The translations under genes and the position numbers were made by a program. Below the pieces are notes generated by a model. It was given only the letters and a program-made list of their open reading frames with translations, searched no databases and was not told where the DNA came from. A DNA stretch of 64,000 bases, from positions 1,286,036 through 1,350,035 of the forward strand of contig NC_019683.1 in NCBI RefSeq assembly GCF_000316605.1, in the 5' to 3' direction. How positions within the stretch are numbered: the stretch's first letter is position 1; each line of letters starts with the position of its first letter. The DNA is from [Leptolyngbya] sp. PCC 7376. Lineage in GTDB: Bacteria; Cyanobacteriota; Cyanobacteriia; Cyanobacteriales; MRBY01. This document shows, one piece after another, positions 50,674 to 59,617 of the stretch.

Positions 50674-52599
50674 ATGCCACACGACAATAAGCCTAGTAAC
50701 TTTTCTGGCAATCGACCTTTTCATGATGTTCTGCAGAAGCGCATCTCCCGTCGCAATATGCTGAAAAAAAGCATGATTCTTTCTGCTGCAGGCTTTGTGG
50801 GGGCGATCGCCGGTGAAAATCTTCTCCGCCAAACCCCTGTTACTGCAAAAACATCCGCTGCTGCGAAAAAAGTTGCTAAAGGCAGTAGCCCCCTCATTGA
50901 GTTTGATGCAGTCCCCGTTGCCGCAGGGAATGGCTCTGTCCCAACTATTTCTGCCGATTATGAATATCAAGCTTTGATTCCTTGGGGGACTGCTTTAACA
51001 AACGAATATGACGATTGGGATGGGAACCCGGCAACCCGTCCCACCTCTGCTCAGCAGGCAAAAATGATTGGCATTGGTCACGACGGCATGACCTTTTTCC
51101 CTTTCAGAGGCCAAACTAACCATGGTCTGATTGCTGTCAATCATGAGTTTGGTCGTAACACCCATGTACTCGGCAAGAGTGCGCCAGAAACATTAGAGGA
51201 TGTGCTCCTCTCCCAACATGCCCATGGTGTATCCGTCGTGGAAGTGAAAGCAAACCCTCAAGGTGTCTGGGAAGTGGTGAAAAACAGTGCTTATAATCGC
51301 CGTGTTCATGTGAATACACCTGTCACATTTAGCGGCCCTGTGGCAGGAGACTCGCTACTCGACACCCCCCAAGGCAATAGCCCTAAGGGCACTGTAAATA
51401 ATTGCGCAAATGGCTTTACTCCCTGGAGGACATACCTGACTTGCGAAGAAAACTTTAATGGCTATTTCGGTGCCAATGGTAACTGGACACCCACAGCAGA
51501 ACAAACTCGTTACGGTTTTAGTTCCTCTGGATTTGGCTATGGCTGGCAAAACTTTGATGATCGTTTCGATCTTTCAAACAGTCGCTATCGGAACGAAGAT
51601 AATCGCTTTGGTTGGGTGGTTGAAATTGACCCGATGAGCCCTGATAAGCCTCCTGTGAAACGCACTGCCCTTGGTCGTTTTAAGCATGAAGGTGTTGGTG
51701 TGACTGTCGGTCGAGGTGGCCGAGTTGTTTGCTACATGGGCGATGACCAACGTTTTGACTATATTTATAAATTCGTGTCCGCTGCCAACTGGAAACGGAT
51801 GATCAAGCAGGGTAAAAGTCCTTTAGATGAAGGGACATTGTATGTGGCTAGATTCAATGATGATGGCACTGGTGATTGGTTGGAACTAACCATTAATGAT
51901 CCTAAATTAGCGGCGAAGTTTAGCAGTCAGGCTGAAGTGCTCACTTATGCACGCTTAGCAGCCGATGAGCTTGGTGCAACGCCGATGGATCGTCCTGAGT
52001 GGACAACGGTTGCTCCAGATGGAACAGTGTATTGTTCATTAACGAATAACAGCCGCCGCACCACTGATGACCCGACTGGTGCTAATCCGATTGAACTAGA
52101 CGAGTTTGGTAATCCCTTGCGTGATTCTGATGGAGATATCGTTGGTAATCCGGATGGCCACATTATGAGCTGGGTGGATTCCAACAGACATACTGGCATA
52201 ACTTTTGAGTGGGATATTTTTGTGCTTTCACGGGATACTCGCAATACAGAGTCCGTCTTTAGCGACCCTGATGGTTTGTGGGCTGATCCTGATGGTCGTT
52301 TGTTTATTCAAACGGATGGCGGTCAAAAGGATTCGCTCAATAATCAAATGTTGGTTGCTGATCCGAAAACCCATGAAATTCGCCGTCTATTTACTGGTGT
52401 GACTAGCGATGAAATTACTGGAATCGCTGTGACACCCGACCGCAAGACAATGTTTATTAACACTCAGCATCCAGGTAATGGTGATCCTTCACGGACTAAT
52501 TTTCCTGTGGAGAATAATCCTGCAAATCCCAATGGCCCGATTCCCCGCGATTCAACCATTGTGATTAAGCGCAAAGATGGGGGAATTGTTGGCTCCTAA
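50674..52599 (+). CDS. phoX: PhoX-family alkaline phosphatase, Tat-exported
   Basis: 641 aa. A twin-arginine signal (ISRRNMLKKSMILSAAGFVG) directs folded export, consistent with Ca/Fe cofactor loading in the cytoplasm. PhoX (DUF839) motifs follow: GLIAVNHEFGRNTHVL, TYLTCEENFNGYFGAN, GRFKHEGVGVTVG and VAPDGTVYCSLTNN. The enzyme releases phosphate from phosphomonoesters in the periplasm during phosphate starvation. AAGGGA lies about 8 nt before the ATG. I did not find a clear Pho box in the 120 bp upstream, so regulation is unconfirmed. Confidence 0.9.
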   Translation: MPHDNKPSNFSGNRPFHDVLQKRISRRNMLKKSMILSAAGFVGAIAGENLLRQTPVTAKTSAAAKKVAKGSSPLIEFDAVPVAAGNGSVPTISADYEYQALIPWGTALTNEYDDWDGNPATRPTSAQQAKMIGIGHDGMTFFPFRGQTNHGLIAVNHEFGRNTHVLGKSAPETLEDVLLSQHAHGVSVVEVKANPQGVWEVVKNSAYNRRVHVNTPVTFSGPVAGDSLLDTPQGNSPKGTVNNCANGFTPWRTYLTCEENFNGYFGANGNWTPTAEQTRYGFSSSGFGYGWQNFDDRFDLSNSRYRNEDNRFGWVVEIDPMSPDKPPVKRTALGRFKHEGVGVTVGRGGRVVCYMGDDQRFDYIYKFVSAANWKRMIKQGKSPLDEGTLYVARFNDDGTGDWLELTINDPKLAAKFSSQAEVLTYARLAADELGATPMDRPEWTTVAPDGTVYCSLTNNSRRTTDDPTGANPIELDEFGNPLRDSDGDIVGNPDGHIMSWVDSNRHTGITFEWDIFVLSRDTRNTESVFSDPDGLWADPDGRLFIQTDGGQKDSLNNQMLVADPKTHEIRRLFTGVTSDEITGIAVTPDRKTMFINTQHPGNGDPSRTNFPVENNPANPNGPIPRDSTIVIKRKDGGIVGS

Positions 52600-52776
52600 G
52601 TCGATTTGTTTGTGATTAGCGTTTGAGATAGCTCTGTCGGAGTGTTTTTCTGTTGGGGATGTAGAGATGTTTGTACCTGATGTGTTCCCGGTGCTTTGGC
52701 AGGGTTATCTTTTCTGCGCTCGATATTTTTAAGTTCTTTTTTATCTAATTTTTTGTGGGCGATCGCCTCTGTGTTG

Positions 52777-54045
52777 ATGGTAAATTTCCAAGCCAAGGAT
52801 CAGACTGGACAAATTAAACAAATTTTGCGCCATGCTCTCGATAACCGCGCGAGTGATATTCATCTAGAGCCGACGACTGATGGCTTAAAGATTCGCTATC
52901 GAGTCGATGGTATGTTGCGCCATATCCAGACGTTACCGCTGGAGATTAGTCGCAAATTAATCGTGGCGCTTAAGGTGATGTGCGATATGGATATTGCTGA
53001 AAGCCGTGTGCCGCAGGATGGACGAATTGGCGAAAAATACTTTGGTGGCGAACTCATCAAGGGTTTGGATTTGCGAGTTTCGACGTTGCCCTGTGTGAGC
53101 AATACCAAAGGGGATGTAGCGGAAAAAGCAGTGTTGCGGCTACTACGTCAGCAAAATTCGTTTAAAACAGTTGCCGATTTGGGGTTTTCGCGGCGATCGC
53201 GGTCGAAATTTGAAGGCTATCTCAATCAGCCCCAAGGCCTCGTGATTTTAACGGGGCCCACTGGATCCGGGAAAACCAGCACACTCTATACGAGTTTGGT
53301 TGGGGTGGCGACCGAGGAAGTCAATATCATTACGGTTGAAGATCCTGTGGAATACTTGTTGCCAAATATCACCCAAACCCAAGTGAATGAAGCCGCTGGG
53401 ATGACATTCGCGAAAAGTCTGAAGGCGATTTTGCGTCAGGATCCAGACATCATCATGCTCGGTGAAATTCGTGACGCTGAAACAGTTGAAACCTCTATTC
53501 GTGCTGCGCTGACAGGACACCTTGTTTTGACGACGCTCCACACAAATGATGCAATTGGTGCCATTCCTCGTCTTAAGGATCTCGGCCCAGACCCAGCATT
53601 AATTAGTGATGCTTTGCTAGGTGTTGTCGCCCAAAGATTGATTCGGGTGAATTGTCCCCATTGCAGCGAACCCTATCAACCCATAGCTGCGGATTGGCAT
53701 CAGCTGGATCTGACTCCCAAAGAATTTGCCTCAAAAAATTGGCGTAAGGGTCGTGGTTGTGAGCATTGTTTTGGGTCTGGCTATCTAGGGCGTGAAGCAA
53801 TTGTGGAATTACTACATGTCGATGATGCGGTGCGACAAATTATTTATGAAGGTTCAATTACCCAGCTTCGTCACTATCTCCAGCAAAGTGAGTTTGAGTC
53901 GTTCCGGCGCGCGGCGATCGCCAAAGTGATTAATGGAATTACGACCGTGGAAGAAATTTGTCGAGTTTTACCGCGCAGCGTTTTGCAAAATCCACAGCCC
54001 CTTCTGAAAAAAAGATCACCCACTACTTTAATTAATGCATCCTAA
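52777..54045 (+). CDS. GspE/PilB-family secretion ATPase, short form
   Basis: About 422 aa. Motifs: ASDIHLEPTTDGLKIRYRVD, Walker A LTGPTGSGKTSTLYTSLV, the Asp box VEDPVEYLLP, Walker B DPDIIMLGEIRDAETVE and the His box TLHTNDA. The zinc-binding pair CPHCSEP...CEHCFGSGY is present, as in PilB/GspE. The usual N-terminal MshEN domain is missing, so it is ~150-200 residues shorter than PilB. A TTG at 52696 would add 27 unlikely residues; ATG 52777 precedes the conserved region. No pilus genes are adjacent. Probably a paralogue of PilB with a special role. Confidence 0.88.
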   Translation: MVNFQAKDQTGQIKQILRHALDNRASDIHLEPTTDGLKIRYRVDGMLRHIQTLPLEISRKLIVALKVMCDMDIAESRVPQDGRIGEKYFGGELIKGLDLRVSTLPCVSNTKGDVAEKAVLRLLRQQNSFKTVADLGFSRRSRSKFEGYLNQPQGLVILTGPTGSGKTSTLYTSLVGVATEEVNIITVEDPVEYLLPNITQTQVNEAAGMTFAKSLKAILRQDPDIIMLGEIRDAETVETSIRAALTGHLVLTTLHTNDAIGAIPRLKDLGPDPALISDALLGVVAQRLIRVNCPHCSEPYQPIAADWHQLDLTPKEFASKNWRKGRGCEHCFGSGYLGREAIVELLHVDDAVRQIIYEGSITQLRHYLQQSEFESFRRAAIAKVINGITTVEEICRVLPRSVLQNPQPLLKKRSPTTLINAS

Positions 54046-54103
54046 AAACGTTTAGAAATTGTATGGATAAAAGCATATTTTTTATGGAAAAACAAAATAT
54101 AAA

Positions 54104-54138
54104 ATAGCTCTAACTATAATTTCTTAGAGCTATCTTTT
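54104..54138. terminator. Bidirectional hairpin terminator
   Basis: ATAGCTCTAA (54104-54113) and TTAGAGCTAT (54124-54133), a perfect 10-bp stem with 10-nt loop, then CTTTTC on the plus strand; AT-rich on both sides. It separates two convergent genes. Confidence 0.75.
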
Positions 54139-54173
54139 CGGCGATTCAAACTTCCCTCAAAAAACAAGAGGAT

Positions 54174-54818
54174 TTATTTGTTTTTCTTGCGGCGAGCTGC
54201 TGTAAATAAACCACTTAAAATAGGTAAGACAGCTGCAGGTGTTGGTACAGCATTAACACCAGTCAAAGAAATATTATAAGCACCAACTTCAAAAGGTTCA
54301 TCTTGCCACCCTGCTAAAGTTCCGACTGAATCAAACCCAAAAGGAGGATCAGTGGGGTCATTAATAACACTACCAAAAGCATCCTCTGGTAAATAGCCCG
54401 AACCAGTGATACCTAAATAATAAATACCAGCAGCTAAATTACCTGAGATTTCAGACTCGACGACAAAGTTGTCAAAGTCAATATCGTCATTGCTGAGGAC
54501 AACGTCACCAGTACTGTCAAATAGAAAAAGAGCTGTGTCAAAGTCAGTGCTTGTAGTCTCTGTAGTTGCAGAGAAGAAACTGCCATCAAGGGAGATTTTA
54601 AAAAGATCTGCAAAATCATTAGCGTCAAAATCAGTGTTGCCAGAGATCTCGGTAATGGCTCCGCTACCACCGATGACTTGTGCTGTTCCTAATAGTTCGC
54701 CAGCATCATCAACTTCTGTAAAACTTAAAGCTTGAGCAGAATGTGTGAAACCTAGACAGACACTCAGAGTTGAAAGAGCTGTCACACTAGCTGTTGTAAA
54801 AAGATTGGATTTAAACAT
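54174..54818 (-). CDS. PTPA-CTERM exported protein
   Basis: 214 aa. Signal peptide VTALSTLSVCLGFTHSAQA. The body is an Asp/Ser-rich beta domain of the pre-peptidase/DVUA0089 kind (FADLFKISLDGSFFSATTET, FDTALFLFDSTGDVVLSNDD, AGIYYLGITGSGY). The C-terminus is VPTPAAVLPILSGLFTAARR and lysines: the PTPA-CTERM sorting tail with Pro-Thr-Pro-Ala, hydrophobic helix and basic end, processed by an exosortase-like enzyme. It is likely surface-displayed or part of an extracellular matrix. ATG 54818 is preferred over GTG 54821. Confidence 0.88.
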   Translation of the reverse strand: MFKSNLFTTASVTALSTLSVCLGFTHSAQALSFTEVDDAGELLGTAQVIGGSGAITEISGNTDFDANDFADLFKISLDGSFFSATTETTSTDFDTALFLFDSTGDVVLSNDDIDFDNFVVESEISGNLAAGIYYLGITGSGYLPEDAFGSVINDPTDPPFGFDSVGTLAGWQDEPFEVGAYNISLTGVNAVPTPAAVLPILSGLFTAARRKKNK

Positions 54819-55232
54819 CACTTTAAATATTTTGTGACCACAATTTTTGTGGAAGATTACTGAGCTAAACTTACCTAATTAAACACAATATATAAGTAGT
54901 TGTCACTAGGCTTTTGTGATGTTTTTTAAATGGTTTAAAGCTTAACCAAATCTTAGACTAATGTTGTATTTTAATATGCAAAATATTAATCTTTTGATCA
55001 ACTATTTTTGTCCTTTTTGTATTAATGTTTTTGCGGATTTTATATGTGATTAGAATCTTGTTTAAGGCAGTTAAATTTTTGGATTATTGATTTTTTACTT
55101 AATAAATACTTGGATTGAATAAACAAATAGCCATCCCTATTGGAAAAATCTGGTGTCTGAGATAGGCGATCGCCACCATGGTCTGACGCAAGGAAACTAT
55201 TTTGGAGCCTCTTGATTGGTTAGACTGGTTGG
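54819..55232. other. Divergent intergenic, AT-rich
   Basis: About 410 bp between the CTERM gene and mutL. A HIP1 site near 55167 precedes mutL. No gene, hairpin or repeat recognised. Confidence 0.5.
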
Positions 55233-56945
55233 ATGGTAAAGATTAAACCGCTACCAAACGATGTTGTGCAACTTATTGCCGCAGGGGAAGTGATTGATTC
55301 TCTGGGGGCAGTGGTGCGGGAGTTGGCGGAAAATGCGATTGATGCAGGCGCGACGAGAATTGGTATCGAAATTAATCCTAATCTTTGGAAAATTCGGGTG
55401 ATTGATAACGGCTGCGGCATGGATCTCGATGATCTCGAACTTTGTGCGACGCCCCATAGCACCAGCAAGATTGGCGATCGCCATGACTTGGCTCACATTG
55501 CGAGTTTGGGGTTTCGAGGGGAGGCGCTGTATAGCATTGCGCAAGTGGCAAATCTCAATATTGCGAGTTGTACGGCGGGTGATACAGGTTATTTGCTCAA
55601 GGCTTATCAAGAGGACATTTCGACGGCGAGTTTACACCCGATGTCGGTGGGCAGCATCGTTACTGTAGATCGTCTGTTTGAGAATTTTCCGGTACGTCGC
55701 AATGCCCTGCCATCTCTGTCACAACAATTGAAAACGATTCAGCAAATTATTCATCATCTGGCGCTGTGCTATCCGCATATCACGTGGCAAGTGGGCAAAA
55801 ACAATCAGCCATGGTTTCAGGTGTCTGCCGGAGAAACGGCCCTCGATATTCTGCCGCAACTCCTCAAGGCGATCGCCCCTAATGATTTGATTTATCGGCG
55901 GTTCACCTCTGCGGAACTAGAGCTTTTGGCACCAGATTGCGCGATTGAATTGGTATTGGGATTGCCAGATCGCTGCCATCGTCATCAACCAGATTGGCTT
56001 AAGTTGGCAGTGAATGGTCGCATCGTGAAATTCCCTGTCCTCGAAAACACCATTATCAAAGCGTTTTACCGGACGTTACCGCGCGATCGCCACCCGGTTT
56101 GTTTTGCCCATTTGCATCTGCCACCTCACCAAATCGATTGGAATCGTCACCCTGCCAAAAGTGAAATCTATCTGCAACATCAAGATCGTTGGCAGGAGAC
56201 CATCAAAGAGGCGATCGCCAAGGCATTGCGATTAAGTGAGGCGAGTTTGCCGAAGCTAGAAAATCAGCGGGTTTTGAATCTGATGGTTGCAGCCGAACCT
56301 AGAGCTGAATATTCCGTCGCCACAAAGCCAAAAACTGCCGTCGAGACAGAGCCTGAAACGAAGCAATCGACTACTATAAATATCGATTTGAAAGTTATTG
56401 GGCAGTCCCGAAATACTTATATTTTGGTGGAGCATGAGGCTGGGATATGGCTCGTCGAACAGCATATTGCCCATGAGCGCGCCCTTTTCGAGCAATTGCA
56501 GGAACAGTGGCAAATTATCCCGAATCCTACGCCTATTATTCTCGGGAATCTTACTGCGAAACAACTTGAACAGCTCACCGAAAATCTTGGTCTTAGTCTC
56601 GAATCCTTCGGCGAAAATCTCTGGAAAGTGAACACTATTCCAGCAGCCCTGCAAACCTATCCCGACCTCGAAGCGGCTCTCCTTGAATTGGCAGATGGGG
56701 GAAATATCGACACAGCGCAAGCGGCGATCGCCTGTCGCACTGCGGTCAAAAATGGCACACCTCTAACCCAAGAAAAAATGCGAGACATTATTCAACAGTG
56801 GCAGCAGACAAAAAATCCCCACACTTGCCCCCACGGTCGCCCGATTTATTTATCCCTTGAAGAAACCTCTTTGTATCGTTTCTTTCGTCGTCATTGGGTA
56901 TTAGGAAAAAGTCACGGCATCACTGAAAGTAAGCCTCCAAAATAA
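55233..56945 (+). CDS. mutL: DNA mismatch repair protein MutL
   Basis: 570 aa. GHKL ATPase N-terminus: LIAAGEVIDSLGAVVRELAE with ENAIDAGA, VIDNGCGMDLDDLELCATPH, HSTSKI and SLGFRGEALYSIA. The transducer region and a C-terminal dimerisation domain follow. The C-terminal metal motif reads EQHIAHERALFE, with Glu in place of the Asp of DQHAxxE, and ACRTAVKNGTPL and CPHGRP are present, so an endonuclease-type site may exist in modified form. MutL couples MutS mismatch recognition to strand removal. The nnr gene follows 18 bp later and may be co-transcribed. Confidence 0.95.
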   Translation: MVKIKPLPNDVVQLIAAGEVIDSLGAVVRELAENAIDAGATRIGIEINPNLWKIRVIDNGCGMDLDDLELCATPHSTSKIGDRHDLAHIASLGFRGEALYSIAQVANLNIASCTAGDTGYLLKAYQEDISTASLHPMSVGSIVTVDRLFENFPVRRNALPSLSQQLKTIQQIIHHLALCYPHITWQVGKNNQPWFQVSAGETALDILPQLLKAIAPNDLIYRRFTSAELELLAPDCAIELVLGLPDRCHRHQPDWLKLAVNGRIVKFPVLENTIIKAFYRTLPRDRHPVCFAHLHLPPHQIDWNRHPAKSEIYLQHQDRWQETIKEAIAKALRLSEASLPKLENQRVLNLMVAAEPRAEYSVATKPKTAVETEPETKQSTTINIDLKVIGQSRNTYILVEHEAGIWLVEQHIAHERALFEQLQEQWQIIPNPTPIILGNLTAKQLEQLTENLGLSLESFGENLWKVNTIPAALQTYPDLEAALLELADGGNIDTAQAAIACRTAVKNGTPLTQEKMRDIIQQWQQTKNPHTCPHGRPIYLSLEETSLYRFFRRHWVLGKSHGITESKPPK

Positions 56946-56963
56946 TGTTCAATTATTCAATCT

Positions 56964-58487
56964 ATGTCTACCATTAATCCTGAAAATATTGTTGTTTTTG
57001 CTGAGGAGATGCGGCAAATTGAAACTGAGATTTTCGCTCAGGAAATGCCAGTACCAGCTTTAATGGAAAAGGCTGCTCTCTCAATTTTTCAGCATATTCA
57101 AATCCATTATCCACAGTCAGAATATCTGTCAGTCAGCGTTTTGGTGGGTTCTGGTCATAATGGGGGCGATGCTTTAGTTGTGGCGCGAGAATTGCATCTG
57201 GCTGGCTATCAAGTTTTACTCTATTGTCCACTGCCAAAATTTAAATCGTTAACCCAAAAACATTTTGACTATGCTCAATTTCTTGGGATTGATTGCGCAG
57301 AAAATATTGATAATTTCTTGGATTGTAAATTAATTATCGATGGTTTATTTGGGTTTGGATTAGAGCGAGAAGTAACTGGTCATTTAGCTATTTTAATTGA
57401 ACGAATTAATCAGAGAAATAAAACTGTTGTGAGTATCGATTTGCCGTCTGGTTTGCATACCGATACAGGTGAAGCGCTAGGCATTGCGATTGAGGCGACA
57501 GAGAGTTTATGTCTGGGTTTGTGGAAGCGGCTATATGTGCAAGACCAAGCCATCCCATACCTCGGTAAACCCACTCGCTTAGATTTTGGGATCCCAACCC
57601 AGCTCCTCGAACCTCACACAAAAATTCAACGCATCGATGTAACCATCGCGAAACGATTTTTACCATTGCGGCGATCGCCTCTAACCCATAAATACAAACA
57701 GGGAAATTTATTGTTGATTGGCGGGTCTGACCAATATGCAGGCAGCATTATCTTGGCGGGTTTGGGAGCGCGGGCAACGGGTGTCGGAATGCTAACAATC
57801 GCTGTCCCAAAATCTCTCAAGCCTTTGGTGGTGGCGCGACTCCCCGAAGCACTGGTGATTGGCTGTCCTGAAACAGAAGACGGTGCGATCGCCGAATTAC
57901 CTGATTTAGACTTTGTGAAGTATGGGGCGATCGCCTGTGGTTGTGGCTTAACGCTGCAAGGAGCGACCAACATCATGCCGAAGTTAGTGAAGCAGGAAGT
58001 GCCATTAATTCTCGATGCCGATGCTCTGAACTGGTTAGCCCAAAATAATCTCAGCCAAATTCAAAATCGCCAAGCTCCAACGGTTTTAACGCCACACCTC
58101 GGAGAATTTAGACGAATTTTTCCGATGATTGAAGAGACGGGCGATCGCCTCACCATGACTCAACAAGCCGCCCAACTCAGTAACACCATCACCTTACTCA
58201 AAGGCGCAAAAACCATCGTTGCCAATCCCAACGGACAAATCTATTGCAGTACCGCAAGTACTCCAGCTCTTGCTCGTGGTGGTAGTGGCGATGTGTTGTT
58301 GGGAATTGCCGGAGGTCTCTTATCTCAAAATCCAACCAAGCCTCTGGAAGTAACTGCAACAGCCGCATGGTGGCATGCCCAAGCCGGGATTCTTGCCGCG
58401 AAAGAACAAACCCTTGCCGGAGTAGATGGCGTGACCCTCGCTACTTATCTCACCAAATTTCTGACAACTATGGATACTTGCATGTAG
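56964..58487 (+). CDS. nnr: Bifunctional NAD(P)HX epimerase/dehydratase
   Basis: 507 aa. The N-terminal YjeF epimerase domain (1-215) has VLVGSGHNGGDALVVARELH and VSIDLPSGLHTDTGE. The C-terminal ribokinase-like ADP-dependent dehydratase (225-500) has GNLLLIGGSDQYAGSIILAG, VLTPHLGEFRRIFP and ALARGGSGDVLLGIAGGLLS. Together they repair hydrated NADH and NADPH in the cytoplasm. Length is normal for the fused bacterial form. Starts 18 bp after mutL. Confidence 0.95.
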   Translation: MSTINPENIVVFAEEMRQIETEIFAQEMPVPALMEKAALSIFQHIQIHYPQSEYLSVSVLVGSGHNGGDALVVARELHLAGYQVLLYCPLPKFKSLTQKHFDYAQFLGIDCAENIDNFLDCKLIIDGLFGFGLEREVTGHLAILIERINQRNKTVVSIDLPSGLHTDTGEALGIAIEATESLCLGLWKRLYVQDQAIPYLGKPTRLDFGIPTQLLEPHTKIQRIDVTIAKRFLPLRRSPLTHKYKQGNLLLIGGSDQYAGSIILAGLGARATGVGMLTIAVPKSLKPLVVARLPEALVIGCPETEDGAIAELPDLDFVKYGAIACGCGLTLQGATNIMPKLVKQEVPLILDADALNWLAQNNLSQIQNRQAPTVLTPHLGEFRRIFPMIEETGDRLTMTQQAAQLSNTITLLKGAKTIVANPNGQIYCSTASTPALARGGSGDVLLGIAGGLLSQNPTKPLEVTATAAWWHAQAGILAAKEQTLAGVDGVTLATYLTKFLTTMDTCM

Positions 58488-58517
58488 GGGCGTTTCGGGA
58501 AATGTCCTCATGATCGC

Positions 58518-58898
58518 CTAACCAAACTTAAACACTTGCCCCAAAACTTTTAGTGGCGCATCATTCCAATAGTCGATGTGGGAAATAATTAAATCCTGTT
58601 CGTTCACTTCCAGTAGGCTATAGCCGGAAATACTTAAACGCGGCTGCCAAGGGAGAGGACAGGTCATATTGAGTGTCCAGTCGGTACAAATCGTTGCATT
58701 ATCACGCTGAATCTCGTGCAACTCAAGCTGAATATTCTGAAACCAGCGACCGAGAAAACCAATCATTTTCTTATACTTTGTCACCCCTCGAAATTCATTG
58801 AGTGGATCTTTAAAAAAGACATCATCTGCATAAATCTCAAAGGTCTGCTCCTTTGGAAATTGCTGATAATCTCGCTGCAAAATTTCGATGATATCCAT
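58518..58898 (-). CDS. DUF2358 (SnoaL-like) protein
   Basis: 126 aa. FEIYADDVFFKDPLNEFRG, then YKKMIGFLGRWF and WTLNMTCPLPWQPRLSISGY, match the DUF2358 family, NTF2/SnoaL-like small proteins common in cyanobacteria and plants. Complete length. It converges with nnr, 30 bp between stops. Function unknown. Confidence 0.85.
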   Translation of the reverse strand: MDIIEILQRDYQQFPKEQTFEIYADDVFFKDPLNEFRGVTKYKKMIGFLGRWFQNIQLELHEIQRDNATICTDWTLNMTCPLPWQPRLSISGYSLLEVNEQDLIISHIDYWNDAPLKVLGQVFKFG

Positions 58899-58934
58899 GG
58901 GGTAAAACCAATTAATTTCAAGAGAGTATCCCCA

Positions 58935-58973
58935 TCCTTCCTTGGGGAAGGTCCCCGAAGGGGGGAAGGGGTT
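58935..58973 (+). repeat. Hairpin repeat R1 (DUF559-flanking)
   Basis: CCTTCCTTGGGGAAGGT followed by CCCGAAGGGGGGAAGGGG. The first half is itself a hairpin (CTTCC...GGAAG). It lies 9 bp past the 3' end of the DUF559 gene. Copies R2 and R3 are nearly identical. Confidence 0.8.
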
Positions 58974-58982
58974 CCCATATGT

Positions 58983-59360
58983 TTATTCAAAAGGAGAATT
59001 TTGAGTAATCCAATGGGTGATCGCCGCAACAACATCCTCTGAATGATTACAAACATCACCTTCAGAAAACCTTAAAAACTTCACGCCGAATGATTCTATT
59101 GTCCGTTGTCGAATTTCATCTTTGAGTTGAGCATTTTCATCATTGTGACTTGCGCCATCAACCTCGATTGCAAGCATCAGATCTTTGCAATAGAAATCAA
59201 CGATAAAGTCATCAATGGGTCGTTGGCGATCAAAGTTATACCCCAGCAACTTTTTTCCTTTGAGATACTGCCAGAGAGTTGCTTCTCCTCGCGTCATATT
59301 CTTGCGGAGTTCACGAGCTAACGCCTTGAGATGCGGCCTGTAGGGAATGATCTTTGGCAT
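58983..59360 (-). CDS. DUF559 endonuclease-like protein
   Basis: 125 aa. ALARELRKNMTRGEATLWQY, LGYNFDRQRPIDDFIVDFYC and LMLAIEVDGASHNDENAQLK are DUF559 (very-short-patch-repair-like nuclease fold), with the D...ExD catalytic-type residues present. Such genes are abundant in cyanobacteria and often sit among repeats; here R1 and R2 bracket it closely. Activity has not been shown for the family to my knowledge. Could be a selfish or repeat-spreading gene (inference). Confidence 0.88.
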   Translation of the reverse strand: MPKIIPYRPHLKALARELRKNMTRGEATLWQYLKGKKLLGYNFDRQRPIDDFIVDFYCKDLMLAIEVDGASHNDENAQLKDEIRQRTIESFGVKFLRFSEGDVCNHSEDVVAAITHWITQNSPFE

Positions 59361-59396
59361 CTGGTATTTTCAAAATAAGTCCTAAAAACAATTTAT

Positions 59397-59438
59397 GTCC
59401 TTCCTTGGGGAAGGTACCCGAAGGGGGGAAGGGGTTTC
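59397..59438 (+). repeat. Hairpin repeat R2
   Basis: GTCCTTCCTTGGGGAAGGT then ACCCGAAGGGGGGAAGGGG; same orientation as R1. It lies 36 bp upstream of the DUF559 start, so R1 and R2 flank the gene as direct repeats. Confidence 0.8.
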
Positions 59439-59574
59439 AGTAGTTTATGTCACCTACCAGAATTTCCTAACCTTTCCATCTGAAGAGAAAAACGTCAACC
59501 TGCATTTGCAAACTTTCTGACTTTAATCCATTGCACAATTCCTAAAGATTTGTCATGAGTTGCGACACTTATCG

Positions 59575-59616
59575 AAACCCCTTCCGGCCTATCGGCCACC
59601 TTCCCTAAGGAAGGAC
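59575..59616 (-). repeat. Hairpin repeat R3, inverted
   Basis: Reverse complement starts GTCCTTCCTTAGGGAAGGT then GGCCGATAGGCCGGAAGGGG. It ends 2 bp past the stop of the WD40 gene and may act as its terminator or 3' end hairpin. Confidence 0.7.
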
Positions 59617-59617
59617 G

